A stretch of 64,000 bases of DNA from NCBI GenBank assembly GCA_022606425.2, contig JAHDVF020000903.1, forward strand, positions 620,001 to 684,000, given 5' to 3'. The stretch comes from Lepidostoma basale (Eukaryota > Arthropoda > Insecta > Trichoptera > Lepidostomatidae). A program made the position numbers and the translations under genes. The notes under the pieces are model-generated. The model made no database searches, was not told where the DNA came from, and worked only from the letters and a program-made list of their open reading frames with translations. Each line of letters begins with the position of its first letter. Position 1 is the stretch's first letter. Positions 51,470 through 62,879 of the stretch are shown here, piece after piece.

Positions 51470-54280
51470 TATGTTTATGTTTGTTATAAAATGCTGTTCC
51501 GGAAATTCGCTTTAATTCTCCAGAAAGGAGTTGTTCTATTTCAGCGTGAAAGAAATAAATGCCCTTTTCCTCAGAAATTATGTGGACATGTAGAAAATAA
51601 AGAAAATGGACGTAAATAGAAGGAGATCTCACCTGTAATGCTGTACACGAATAAATGCCTCGCCGTACGGAATACCTCAGCTCCATATATAAGAGTGGCG
51701 AGAGAGGGAGACAATACTCCGGGTAGGTCCAGAGTAGAGACTTTACGACCGAGGGATTAACCCGAGTAACGAGATTCATTAATTTCTGTCGTTAAAATTT
51801 GTCGTTTGCGATTAATAAGAGACCCCCACCTCCGCGCTCGGGAGAAATGTACGGGAGAAAGTGTCCGGGAGAGGAATTATACACTAGTAATGCGGTAATT
51901 GTACAGATTGTTATAAGGTGGCCCAAAGTGGATGTTATCGCTTCGGTCCAACTAACTGTAAGTGTAATTTAAATCAGAGTGGAGGCGGCGGGCGGCCCGC
52001 CCCGGGCAGGCTTTGAGAAACTCGGTTATAAGTGTCGTGCGGTCCAAGTGTCCGCCTTTATTTACACTATCGAGTAAATTAAACTCGTGTTTAAGTAGGA
52101 GGCCGCCTGGAGAGTTACTTTGTAAGTAATAAGAAGTACAGCGCGAGTGCAACAACTAATGTTTGCGCACCGGCCGCCCTGATTGCGGGCCCAGCGACGC
52201 CGCCGGCCGGCCGCCGCGCCGAGCACCGGGCCCGTGGAAATTTATAATTAGTGTCGCGAGAGATCGGACCGCTCCCTGTTAACCTTTTCTTTAATGGGTA
52301 AGATACGGCCGCGGCCCGCCGATAAATTTACAATTTAGAAAGAGCTTTACCGAGAGAGCGTGAATCCCTCCCTTATTGTCCCCATAATAATAAAACATTG
52401 ATTAGCTACAGATCGCCCGGAGCGGCCACTAGCCGTGCCGGTGAATATTTCATGAATCTTTGTAAATAACAAAGACAAAAGCGCTGCACTAAAGGACTAT
52501 GTTCTACAGAGAAAGAAAACTTTTGTAAGTTATTAACGTCCATTTCCTCTTGCCACTAACTGTATCGCCGCTAATAATTAATGCGGGGTCAATCACAAAG
52601 ACGATATTGCCTCCCTGTCCTACCGCCCTGCCACCCTATGTCTGTCCCTGTTCCTCCCACACACAGTTGTTCAATAACAGCTACCAGATATACAAACACA
52701 ACCACTCACAATCTGGACACGAGATTGTCTATTACTACCACCGACTACCTCTCCTTCCCGTAATGTCTCCTTGTACCCACATGCAATATATTATACATAC
52801 GTCATTACCCAATACTTACTACAATACACTACTATTATAGACATGGCTGTGAACAAATACATTCGTAGATTATAGTTGTATATGTGAATTAAAGCAAAGC
52901 TTCAGGTTAACCTCCCTTGCCATAGAGTCATCATTCCAATCAAAAACTTATGCTACAGACCTTTCAATAGTAACAAAATCTTCGAAATAATTAATAATGT
53001 TACAATATTTTCCGACAATATAATTAACTAACCAAAATAAATTTCGTAGCTGAATTGCCCGAGTAGATGCATTGCACCACATGCATTATTTTAGACACAT
53101 AGCTGGCGACTAATGCAATGTAGCAGAAGTCTTATGTCGCAATTATGCATGTGAACAGTACGAGAATCAGTGGAGTCAAATAGTTGAATTTTCTAAGATC
53201 GCGTAAACATAAAATAGTTAGATCTTTAATTGTTATGGAATACAACTCGTTTGATGTTTAATTAATGTGGAATACAACACTTAGTGCGTTTTGTTTAGTC
53301 TACCACCTATAAGTATGTGTGTAATATCGTGTGTGAATTGTAAAATTAACCACTAAGAAATTCTTTGTAAAAAGAGGTAGGGGTCCGCCGCGCCCACATG
53401 CGATAGAAAATGTCTCTCGAATATTAAGAAGCTGTAAAAAGGCAGCGTCATATTGTATAAATTCCACTTGAATGTGGCAGGAATTGATAAGGCCGGGGAG
53501 AAGGTTTCTATTGGTTAAATTTATCGCTGTTTTGGGTTTTTATTGTTCGGTTTTATGGCTCCTGCATTGTATACGTGCGCGCCCAGCTCGTGTGCCGCTT
53601 CGTAAACAACCTGGGAAAGCTATTGAAACGCGAAAATGTAACACTACATTCGCCGAATTTATATCGAGATCGACCTCATTAATATTAACAAATGCCCTTA
53701 TGTGTCACTCCTCACTACCCGCGGCGCATTCTCCCGTAAAATACAATTCATTAAACTGTCTTCCTTTAAATTATATTAGAAAATTTTCCAAATGAATACC
53801 GAGTAACGAGGAGCAGGGCGCCGGCCATATCGCCCGTGTAGCGTATAAAATAATGTCCGAGGCTTCTTTTTCTCTTATTACATTCCTGGCAGGGAGAGCG
53901 GGACGGACATTATATGTGTTATATCGGCGGGGGCGAGGAGGTATGCTGACCCTTCCAGTCATAATGTACAGTCCGTTTATGTACACCCGACCCATCCACC
54001 GGCGGCCGCCGCCCGCCCGGCCCGGCCGCCCGGCTCGGGAAAGTTGATGCCGCTAATGTACGTCCATGCATGAAATGCTTATTATACACCGCACGTTCTA
54101 TGGTTTTCCATTTCCAGGCAGAGTGCGAGATGGCCAATATCCTTTTCTCTCGCCGTGGGGCCGCGCGGGAGGAAAAGAGAAAGAGGCGACCGCATAACGG
54201 AAAATTGTAGCGCGCTCTGTCCGGCGTAGGTCGGTCGGTTTAATATATGGCCGGGGTATTTCCAAGTCATATATTATAGC
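51470..54280. other. 3-kb GC-rich, repeat-poor tract
   Basis: This is the longest stretch without a recognisable TE. GC-rich blocks (51950-52060, 52160-52460, 53990-54040, 54130-54250) alternate with A/T runs carrying TAAT and TTTAT cores. Many ORFs of 60-107 codons overlap on both strands, as expected from GC without coding constraint; none has a domain, signal peptide or codon pattern I can defend. Candidate cluster of conserved regulatory elements. Confidence 0.4.
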
Positions 54281-54281
54281 G

Positions 54282-54660
54282 GTGTATGCTTCATACATAT
54301 TGCGGAGATCTTGTCTGATGGGAACAAATGGGAAGGAAAATTTTGGCGGTGAAATTCATTCAAATGGAAGGAAAAAGCTTAAGAAAAATGGAATGCCATT
54401 TCTCGCAGCTGACAGTTTGCCCGATCGTGTGGAGATATATTTATCAGCCGGCCTCAACTACAGCGAGTGCATTGTTTACGAGAATCATTTGTTTATTAAA
54501 TACGAAAACCGTAACACCTACACATTTCACTATTCAAGATTTGACCTATTCTCACCACATATTTCAGAGTGCTTTTTTATTATAAATAAATTAAAAGTAA
54601 AGGAATTCGCCATCATAGTTTCAAGAAGATTAATTTGTAAATTAAAGCATTCGATGTAAA
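54282..54660. other. Unassigned ORF region
   Basis: A plus frame of 125 codons (start YASYILRRSCLMGTNGKE) overlaps an 85-codon frame. There is no recognisable motif and no repeat match. The second half is AT-rich. An unknown exon cannot be excluded, but no splice or start context supports one. Confidence 0.25.
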
Positions 54661-54689
54661 AATAAAATATTTAGAACACGAAACAAGGG

Positions 54690-55020
54690 AATGAATAATA
54701 CAAAGCCGCTCCGCATTCTTACGCTTTAACAAAGCTTTCATCTCCTCTTGTTAAGTTTTTCCTGCTCCATTTTTCCCCTCGTAACATTATATTGTGTGCT
54801 CCATACATTTTTGTTACAATGTCCGCGTTCGGTGCGGCACCATTTTACGTTATTTAGAAGGTATAATAACATCAAACTAACGGCCGGGCACATACCTCGC
54901 ACGTACTAACGCCCAGAAGCGAAAACAGGTGAAATTCTCTATCACTCGGGGATACGGGGCATCGGGCATAAAGGACGACGCAATGTATAACAAGATAACC
55001 CAACTCTGATGCGTCATTTG
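54690..55020. other. GC-richer unique island
   Basis: It includes GTCCGCGTTCGGTGCGGCAC, ACGGCCGGGCACATACCTCG and GCATCGGGCATAAAGGACG. Candidate conserved non-coding DNA. Confidence 0.35.
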
Positions 55021-55194
55021 AAGATAATCACTGAAACTCTTTTTCTTAGTCTTTTGGTACCTCTAAATTAAAATAACAATTAATAAATAGATAAAATAAA
55101 ATCAACACTTTGTATTTTAACCATGAAATTGTAAATAAGTATACTTGACGCTAACTGATTTCACTTTAACCCAAAAATTGAGACAATATAAAAA

Positions 55195-55440
55195 CTTATT
55201 GAAAGTTAAGGCATCAACACTGTGGAATTCTATAGTAATCTACTTTGGGAATTAAAAAAATATTGTTTAAGCCACTTTTAATAAAAACAAATATTAAAAT
55301 ACACGACATGTTTCGGAGGATACTTCCATTTTTACACCTGAAGATGGAGGTATCCTCCGAAACATGTCGTGTATTTTAATATTTTTATATTAAAATGTGG
55401 TTTAAGTAATGTTTTTTTAATTCCCAAAGTAAATATAAAA
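55195..55440. repeat. Hammerhead family A head-to-head inverted repeat
   Basis: The left arm (about 55205-55333) has AAGGCATCAACACTGTGGAA and TTAAAATACACGACATGTTT, but stops within the hammerhead before the core. The right arm (55334-55440) carries the complete ribozyme and GTGTATTTTAATATTTTTAT. The palindrome centre therefore lies at the 5' edge of the ribozyme. Confidence 0.8.
55334..55372 (+). ncRNA. Hammerhead ribozyme motif, family A, intact
   Basis: Stem I ACAC (55334-55337) pairs with GTGT (55369-55372). The core CTGAAGA is 55338-55344, followed by linker T. Stem II GGAGG (55346-55350) pairs with CCTCC (55354-55358), loop TAT. GAA is 55359-55361, stem III ACATGT 55362-55367 and the cleavage base C55368. 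Every conserved position is present (core position 7 may vary). Alone it would have a minimal stem III; two copies can pair through ACATGT. Confidence 0.88.
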
Positions 55441-55444
55441 ACTC

Positions 55445-56165
55445 TTGAATTTATTTTATATATTTATTAATTAAAAATGCCTTACCACAAAGTGAATCCT
55501 TCTTATAAAAAATATTAAATAAAATTACGATGTTTAATTGATAGATATTGGGAGTTGTAGACAAAAATTCAAATCATATGATTTCGAAAATGCTTATACT
55601 CGTATTTGTAAGAACAAAATGTCTTTGATTGCGTTTTCATCAACATAGCCATCGGAAGACAGTGATTTAAAGATATTTACGGATTATTTATTTAGAACAA
55701 CGTTTTTTTTTAATTTACACTGCTAGCATTATGTTTGTCGATCACGAAATATAATAATAACCGCATTTTTTTTAATAATGCAATATGTATATATTTTGTT
55801 AAAAATCTTACATTTAGAAAAGTGTTTTTTATCGATATTTAAAAAAGTGTGTGGTTATTATAAAGATAATCATTGCAATAAGATATTTTAGGTGTAATTA
55901 GCGATTTGCTTAAGTTGAGAAATAATTGCCTTTCAACTCTAATGTAGGAGTCCACAGTTTCTTAAACTTGTTAAAACTTGGACTAGGTGGGACTGACTCC
56001 GCGAGGTTTGCTGTACGTGTTCATTACAAATACATTGCACTTGCCGCATAACATCCATTCTAGAATTCACACCAAAGTTTTCTCTGAGAAATTAAATGAA
56101 TTGTTCACCCTAAATTGTTCGTGACAAATGCTACGGAATTTATTAATGAGATTACGTGATAATTT
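55445..56165. other. AT-rich DNA, no gene seen
   Basis: Nothing is recognised apart from low-complexity A/T and a moderate-GC patch at 55960-56060. Confidence 0.3.
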
Positions 56166-56536
56166 TTAAACTGAAAACTTAGCAAATCAACTTATTGAAC
56201 GCTAAGGCATTAACACTATGGAATTCCATAGTAATATACTTAAGAAATTGAAAATAACTTTGTTTAATCCAGCAAATATCAAAAAATATTAAAAAAAACA
56301 CGACATGTTGTTTATCAATATGTGAAAACATAATTAATAATCAGATTCCTCCTTATACTCCTTTCTACTTAAATACTTTGTTTACATTTAATCACCCAAG
56401 CTCCCATTCCCAATCAAATGCAAATTAATCATTTATTAATTTCTATATAAATTATGTCTTTTCAAGTGTGTGTTTTTTCTAAATAACATTTTTTAAATAT
56501 TAATATCATGTATTATTATTATTTAATATTATTTAT

Positions 56537-56839
56537 GAAAGGATCGCTGCGTTGGTTCGGACATATGGAACGCATGGGTGGAGAAAGAATGGTTAAGATA
56601 GTATACGTTAATGATGTAAATGGGGTACGAAGTCGAGGCAGACCGAGGAAAACGTGGCATGACCAAATTAATCAAATTTAAAGGTTGGTCATGTTAGAAG
56701 TCGGAGGAATCGACGTGCTTGTATGACTCGTTGTATGGATGTGGAGGAAGCTAGAGAGGTTTGCCAGGATAGAGTAGTGTGGCGGTCCATTCTCTCTGCC
56801 TACCCCTGCGGGGAAACGGCGTGATGGTTTGTTTGTTTG
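56537..56839 (+). mobile_element. RTE-type LINE 3' end with 14-bp target duplication
   Basis: It translates to KGSLRWFGHMERMGGERMVK, then VYVNDVNGVRSRGRPRKTWH and a stop; a 1-2 bp loss shifts the frame after NQI. The tail is GATGG plus GTTT repeats. TTAATATTATTTAT at 56523-56536 and 56840-56853 is a perfect duplication. It starts at the same codon as the 1.7-kb copy. Confidence 0.88.
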
Positions 56840-57005
56840 TTAATATTATTTATTAGTTCTTACAGATAAAAAAATATTATCATTATTATTATTATTAGTA
56901 CTGACAACAATTATCCCAGGTTAATTTTTAAACTTGTATTATTGTATCGAATTTTAAATGCGTGTTTATATTAATATTTCTTTGTTTAGTTTTTATTTTA
57001 TTTTT

Positions 57006-57044
57006 GCACCTGAAGATGGAGGTATCCTCCGAAACATGTCGTGT
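57006..57044 (+). ncRNA. Hammerhead ribozyme motif, family A, intact
   Basis: Stem I GCAC (57006-57009) pairs with GTGT (57041-57044), including one G-U. The core CTGAAGA is 57010-57016. Stem II GGAGG (57018-57022) pairs with CCTCC (57026-57030), loop TAT. GAA is 57031-57033, ACATGT 57034-57039 and the cleavage base C57040. All conserved positions are present. Confidence 0.87.
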
Positions 57045-57089
57045 TTTTTTTAATATTTTTTAATATTTTGTGGATTAAATTAGTATTAT

Positions 57090-58560
57090 TTAGTAAGGTA
57101 GACTCTATTAATATTGACATATAAAGTAATAAATAAATAACTAAAAATAGTGCCTAAAAATACATTACATACTTAATTACCAAATTTAGCTACGTGAATA
57201 GTGACTAAGATGTAGACCAAGAAAAAAAAGAACTTCAGTATCAGATGCATATTTTATAATTTTTTCTTTATTTAAAAAATAGACTTTACATATATAGTTA
57301 ATGAAATCATCAACTGAACTGAGATTAAACATATTAGCTTATTTAAAGAGACAGAATATTTGTAATTTCTTATTTCTAGACATTACTATTTAAAAAAATA
57401 AATCAAAGAAATAAATATTGTCATTATCAGGTGAAATATAATCAAACAATATTCACGAACATTTTAATTTGAAGATAAGTCGTCTTATTTTTTTTAAATG
57501 TAGAGATATATAAATTTTATTTTGAAAATCTCCACCAGACAATTATAAGTATTATATGGTGAAACCACTTCATTTTTATATTAAATCAGGAATCAGTGAT
57601 AAACTTTTATTCCAAATAGTGGAATATTGCATAAAACGCATAACTCACATAATTACTAATGGAACATTACGTAAGGATAGAATACGTCGATTCGAAGTCA
57701 TAAATTAGAAAATTCAAAAGGAATCTACTTTTCTTAAAATGTATTTGTTGTGTAGTGCCATCTAGCGCCGTAAAATGTAAGCTCAAGAAAAAAGACGCTA
57801 AAATATCTCGCCCCCTAATTGTATCATGCATTATATACATTAACTCTTGGGTTTAATATTATTGGTTGAAATATATTATGTGAACAATTAAGGTATACGC
57901 TTGTAGAAGGATGTGATTGGTTTTGAAATTAATGCCTTTTTAAAAGTATGCTAAATATTTGATGTGTGTTGTTAAATTGGTTTAAAGCATTGCACAAAGT
58001 TAGATATATACACACCTTAAGTCTTTATCAACTGTAGATGAATTCCGTATCTATTTGAAGTAAGCACGCATGCCATTTTTGTCGATATTGAGATATTAAT
58101 ACAAATATTTCATTAAATACCATCTACATATTGTGTCAAAAGATCGTGTTTCTAAAACTAATAGATTTCGCATAAGAACCATTGGAAAAATTAAACATGT
58201 CATAAAATATCGAACTCAATTATGTGTAAAACTTAAATGATTTGACAAAAGTCTAACAAAACCCTAAATGCCTTAAATAGCTCAAAAACTCTACAAATTA
58301 TTTTATTATGCTTTTCTTAAAAATGTGTAAAATATACATTTTTTTAATTAAAAAAAATATAGCACTATCCTATTTTAATATACGGATTTGTGGAACGTCT
58401 TTAAACATTTAAAAGATTCTATTGTAAAATGCGAAAATATACATTTGTGCTTTTGCCAAATAGGTACGGAATTAATAAAATTAATAATAATCAATTATTT
58501 GGCTTTGTATAATATTTTTACATATTCTCAAAAAAATATATATTTTACAGGTAGGTTCAT
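57090..58560. other. AT-rich DNA, no gene seen
   Basis: A patch at 57750-57830 has GTGCCATCTAGCGCCG and TCGCCCCCTAATTG. Nothing else is recognised. Confidence 0.3.
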
Positions 58561-58865
58561 TTAATCAATTTGTGGAGGTAGGTACCTATCGTATTCAAAA
58601 TTCGGAATTCTGCGTACGCCAGTGGAGAATAAAATATGAAGGCGGTATTCCGGGACGAGATCGCTCCCGCTACCGCGCCCTTAATCCCCCCAGAATGACG
58701 GACGAGCCTGTCCATCCATCATTTCGGATCCACCACTGCTAAGCATCCTTCATGTTTCGTTCGCCCCGCCGTGCGTCTCTCCAGCCATGTCGCCATGATG
58801 GAAATTGAGGGCTCACTTGGAAGTCCATCGCTCAATGCACCGATTATTTACGTCACTTAGTCGCT
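58560..58865. other. GC-rich unique island
   Basis: It includes CGGGACGAGATCGCTCCCGC, GAATGACGGACGAGCCTG and GCCATGTCGCCATGATGG. Candidate conserved non-coding DNA. Confidence 0.4.
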
Positions 58866-58924
58866 ATTTGTCTTCATCTTTTCCCTGAAAAAAAATTTCA
58901 AAATTTTAAAATATATCGGTTGAT

Positions 58925-59090
58925 TGTAACACGTGATAATGACAACATCGATTGGCGAAACAGCTGTCGCGACAAATCTATAAAGATAAAATATGTAAAT
59001 TGTGATATTATAAAAGTGTTTGAAATTAAACAGTTTAAGATACATTAAAACGTACCTTAAATATAGTTTTAAATTCCACAACGCGGTTAG
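58925..59090 (+). repeat. Hammerhead family G element, decayed
   Basis: AACACGTGATAATGACAACA corresponds to ACACCTGATGA plus stem II of family G. GAA, ACAGCTGT, C and GCG follow intact at 58957-58971. The core has lost the CTGATGA pattern. The flank continues with AAATTGTGATATTATAAAAG. Confidence 0.65.
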
Positions 59091-59099
59091 TCACTTGTA

Positions 59100-59930
59100 G
59101 AAAATACAGATTTAAAATTGATAATAATTCATAGAGAAATTTTTCCATTTCATCACTCAACGAATATAATAACAATACAAAAAATGAAGTTCAAAATCGT
59201 TTTAATTTTTTCTACTCTTATTTATTATAATAAATCACGTAACATTTTATTGATTTGACGATTTTTATGATTTTTATTGATTAACCGAAGTAAGAAGAAT
59301 AGCCACTAGAGCTGATCTTCTGGCTGTCAGAAGATCCAAGTCCATGTCCTGTCATTTATGGTTGATCTGTGCAGATTTTGTGTAATCTTTAAGTTGTTTA
59401 CGAATATAAAAGATTTATATATTAAAAATTACTGTAAATGTGTGTATTGTTAAAAAAACATGCAAATTTTATAATAATTATCGAAAATGTATAGTATTAC
59501 TACAGTTTATTTAAAGAAAATAATTGTTTAAGAACATAACAATTTAATAAAACGATGTTTAATAACATGTTGTAGTTTTTAAGTTAATCTAAAAACTTAG
59601 CTAAAACCTTTGATATAAATTCATTTGAAATAATAATTAAATAAAACGATGTTTTTAACAACAACTGGTCTAATTTGTCGGTTATAGTCAGCCTGGCGAA
59701 ACCTCTCACCGTTGAAATAAAGAGGCAAGTGGAAGTTTTTATAATTACATAGTTTTACAATGTTGTTTTCCTTGAATGCAAGTTATTTTTAATATAAACG
59801 TAATAAATCTTAAAAATGACAATATTCACTTTTATTTTGAATTTTTTAAATGACAAACGAATTGCATTATTTGCCCCTCTTCTTTCCACAATCAAGTGAA
59901 ATTTATTATTTTCAAGTGATTTTTCCATGA
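59100..59930. other. AT-rich DNA with a family J relic
   Basis: Positions 59630-59735 contain AATAATAATTAAATAAAACG, ATGTTTTTAACAACAACTGG and GTCAGCCTGGCGAAACCTCT, a decayed family J copy; stem II keeps only one side. Nothing else is recognised. Confidence 0.4.
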
Positions 59931-60200
59931 AAACATAATGGGGGAGACCAAATTCTTAAGCCATGTCGCTTTATATAAGGTCGGGGTGGGGGTAGAGTAG
60001 ACTGGAGACTCCTTTTATGGCCAGCTCAGGATTAATCTTCAAGAAAAATGTGATATTTAAATGAACGACATTCTTACGGGGAGAAATGAAAGAGGGAACT
60101 AAGGTGGGGACTGGTGTTTCTGGGATATCATTTGAAAAAAATCTTTTGTGTAATGGGAACTTGAGGGGTGTATAATATTCTATAAACAAGTCACGTACAT
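59930..60200. other. Moderate-GC unique DNA
   Basis: A 72-codon minus ORF overlaps it without a signature. It includes GGTCGGGGTGGGGGTAGAGT. Unassigned. Confidence 0.25.
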
Positions 60201-60269
60201 AGTGCTGTAGTAAATACAGTATTTTTTAATAATTCTTCAGAACTATTTTTTTTTAAAACAGATAATTTA

Positions 60270-60560
60270 ACATAATTTATTTATTTGTTCAGTAAGAGCA
60301 GCATATAGCGATATCAATATATTAATAAAGAAACATTAAGGAAAATAATGAATAAAGCCAATTACATGCTACCACAAATACAATAAACAGTTAATTGAAT
60401 TTAAGCTAAGGCAAAATACGGTCAAACAAAATGATTGAGAGTCAAACATAATAATAGTAGTGGAAATAAGAACAAAATTAAAAGTATAAATAAAAGTAAA
60501 AATAAAAGTAACATATTATATAATAATATCATGTAACATTATGTTCTCATCCACGCCGAA
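60270..60560. repeat. TTTA tail followed by A-rich repeat
   Basis: TAATTTATTTATTTGTTCAG precedes A-rich sequence with AAAAGTA repeats near 60480-60515. Same layout as 12.9 and 29.04 kb. Confidence 0.4.
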
Positions 60561-60629
60561 AGGTTGCTCCTTTTCTTTTCATTTCTTCAACATTTGCCAT
60601 AACTTTGTGTTGCAAATTCATTACATAAT

Positions 60630-61863
60630 CTTCTTCTTCTTCTTCTTCTTTTAATAGATCTGACGATCTGTGACACAGAAATCATATTCGTCGGATGATG
60701 AGATCCAGCTGTCCCTCCATCTCTTAGGTGGTCTTCCAGGTGGGAGGTGTCCGGAGGGGATTTCATAAGCGGCTGTATATGCGAGTCTGTCACCATCCAT
60801 TCGGGCTACATGGTCCCTCCAGTATATTCTTCTGGATCTACTCTACTGAACGATATCCTCTATTTTGCAGGTTTTTCTTATGTCTATGGTACGTTGCGGA
60901 CACGATCTCGGAGGGTTTTTCCAGTAATTGATCTTAGGACCTTCATCTCCGATGTTCTTAGTAGTCCCTTGGTTCGCACAGTGTCAGCCCGCGTCTCTAC
61001 AGCGTACATCATGATAGGTCGCACGCATGTTTTATAGATTCTGATCTTGCTGTCGTTACGCATGTGCTTGTTCTTCAAGACTAGATTCTTCAGGCATCCT
61101 GACACGGCAGAGGCTTTACTGACTTGTTCACGTACTTCGGTATAAAGGTCACTTTGGCTGCAGTTCTCCACTCCCAAATACCTGAAACTCATTACTTACT
61201 CCACAGGTATATCATCAACAGTCAGCTTACATCTTGTAGGTTGCCTAGATATAGTGAGAATTTTTGTTTTGTTGACTGATATACCCATATTTAGCCTTTG
61301 TGATACTGTGTGGAATTTGTACAACATTCTTTGCATGTCATCTTTAGACTCTGCTATTAATGCGGCATCGTCTGCATAGCAAATGACGTTCACAGTTTTA
61401 CTGCCCATTTTTTAACCTAGTCCCAGGCCAGTTACCTCTTCTGTGATTTGGTCCATAATAAGATTGAACAGAAAGGGGCTCAAACTATCTCCCTGTCTTA
61501 TACCATTGCTTGCAGGAATTTCCCTAGACAGTTCATTGTCAACTTTAATTTTCGTTTTGCAATTGGTATATATATCTTGGACAGTCTTTATCAATGTATT
61601 GGATATTCCTCCTTCCTGTAATTTTCTTACAATATCCCTTAGCAACACCCTGTCAAATGCCGTAGTCAGATCGACAAAACATATATAGGCTACTTTATTA
61701 TATTCAATTGCTTTCTCTTTCAGTTGCCTCAGAATGAAGATTGCATCTGTTTTGGAGCGATTTCGTCGAAAACCCTGCTGTTCTTCCCTATTAGTAATCT
61801 TTTGCTCAAGTTTCGTTTTTAGAATACTTGTAAATAGCTTAAGCATTGTACATAATAAGGAGA
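60630..61863 (-). pseudogene. LINE family 2, 1.2-kb 5'-truncated copy with reverse transcriptase
   Basis: This is the most complete LINE. On the minus strand one frame from about 61863 contains QGFRRNRSKTDAIF, motif A FVDLTTAFDRV, the GIRQGDSLSPFLFNLIM block and, after a TAA at about 61409, the catalytic YADDAAL. A second TAA near 61193 precedes RYLGVENC, and then IRIYKTCVRPIMMYAVETRA. Both stops lie in the same frame and are probably point mutations. Later parts are shifted. The tail is GAA repeats (TTC at 60630-60650). TCATTACATAAT at 60618-60629 and 61864-61875 is a 12-bp target duplication. The endonuclease is missing. Confidence 0.92.
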
Positions 61864-61879
61864 TCATTACATAATGTTT

Positions 61880-62630
61880 AATTTTTTAAATTTAAGCAAC
61901 ACGAACTATAGAAATATGGCTATGTATATTATTTTTAGAGCAAGAAGCGAGACCTATAAAACTTTTTTTTTCTGTTATTGTGTTTAAATAAAAATCTACT
62001 GATCATTGCCGCAGGTATGTTTTTTTTTAATTGTCTAATGATCGTTGCAGTAGTATGATTGTAAAAAGGTGAGTGTTATTCTATATATATTATTTGTGAA
62101 ACTCTGGAAGATATAATTATTTGGGCTTGAATGTATCAATATACATACGTAAATAACTTTGAAATTGGAACAGTCGTCCTCAGTAAATTATTATATTTTA
62201 AGAAATTTTTATTTATGTACAAAATAATGTATAGTTTCTCTTCGAAATATGGACTGAGAAAACATTAGTGTAGGATAGTCTACAAATTTCTGGAAACTCT
62301 TACAGCTTTGATTCAATTATATGTGACTTCACGGGAACAAACGGATTTCCGTAGTTTCTCAAAGGTCTAATGCTCTTTTTGGTGTATTGTGTTATTTAAC
62401 TAAGAAAAATACATTTTATTTCATGAAGCGAAACTTTGGAAATTTTTGATTTATTAATTTATATACAAAAAACATAGATAAAGCATATAGATTTTAAAAG
62501 TTTTATACCTTCATTATCTGTGAAACGATATAAAGTAACCAAAATAAACATGAAAGTGCATAAAACTGTATTTATAATCATAAAAATATTTGAATAACTT
62601 TTTGAAAACATTTTATTTTCCATTGAAAAC
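61880..62630. other. AT-rich DNA, no gene seen
   Basis: No element or gene is recognised. Confidence 0.3.
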
Positions 62631-62830
62631 ATTAAACCTTTCACAAACATATTTCGGGACACAGGCTTCCCTTATTCAGTGAATGAATTTTAACAGTTAA
62701 AATTCATACAACAAAGAAGGGAAGTCTATGTCCCGAAACATGTTTGTGAAAGGTGCAAAAAAGTGTTTTGAAAATACTATGTTTTCAAAAAGTTATTCAT
62801 ATGTAAATCTAAAACACAAAGTGATGGCGA
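62560..62830. repeat. Hammerhead-family inverted pair with GGGA/TCCC stem
   Basis: Head-to-head arms at about 62565-62690 and 62695-62810 share CTTTTTGAAAACATTTTATT-like flanks and the ribozyme region. On the minus strand (62636-62682) the core is CTGAATA (G8 lost), stem II GGGA/TCCC, GAA, ATATGT. On the plus strand (62710-62757) the core is CAAAGAA, with GGGA/TCCC, GAA, ACATGT kept. Neither should cleave. Same family as 8.2 kb. Confidence 0.65.
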
Positions 62831-62879
62831 ATATACGTATAGAAGAAACAAAAATATTATCACCATATAATCCTACGGT

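Larger units (their letters stand above)
56195..57085. repeat. Hammerhead family A inverted pair with insertions between arms
   Basis: The left arm (56195-56310) has AACGCTAAGGCATTAACACT, AATTCCATAGTAATATACTT and ACACGACATG, then stops. The right arm starts at 57006 and runs to GTGGATTAAAT. Nearly 700 bp of AT-rich DNA and an RTE copy separate them. Confidence 0.7.

Noticed and set aside
51470..54660. Host exons in the GC-rich tract
   Set aside because: No frame shows a family motif, and no convincing splice-site pairs join ORFs. Left as candidate regulatory DNA.
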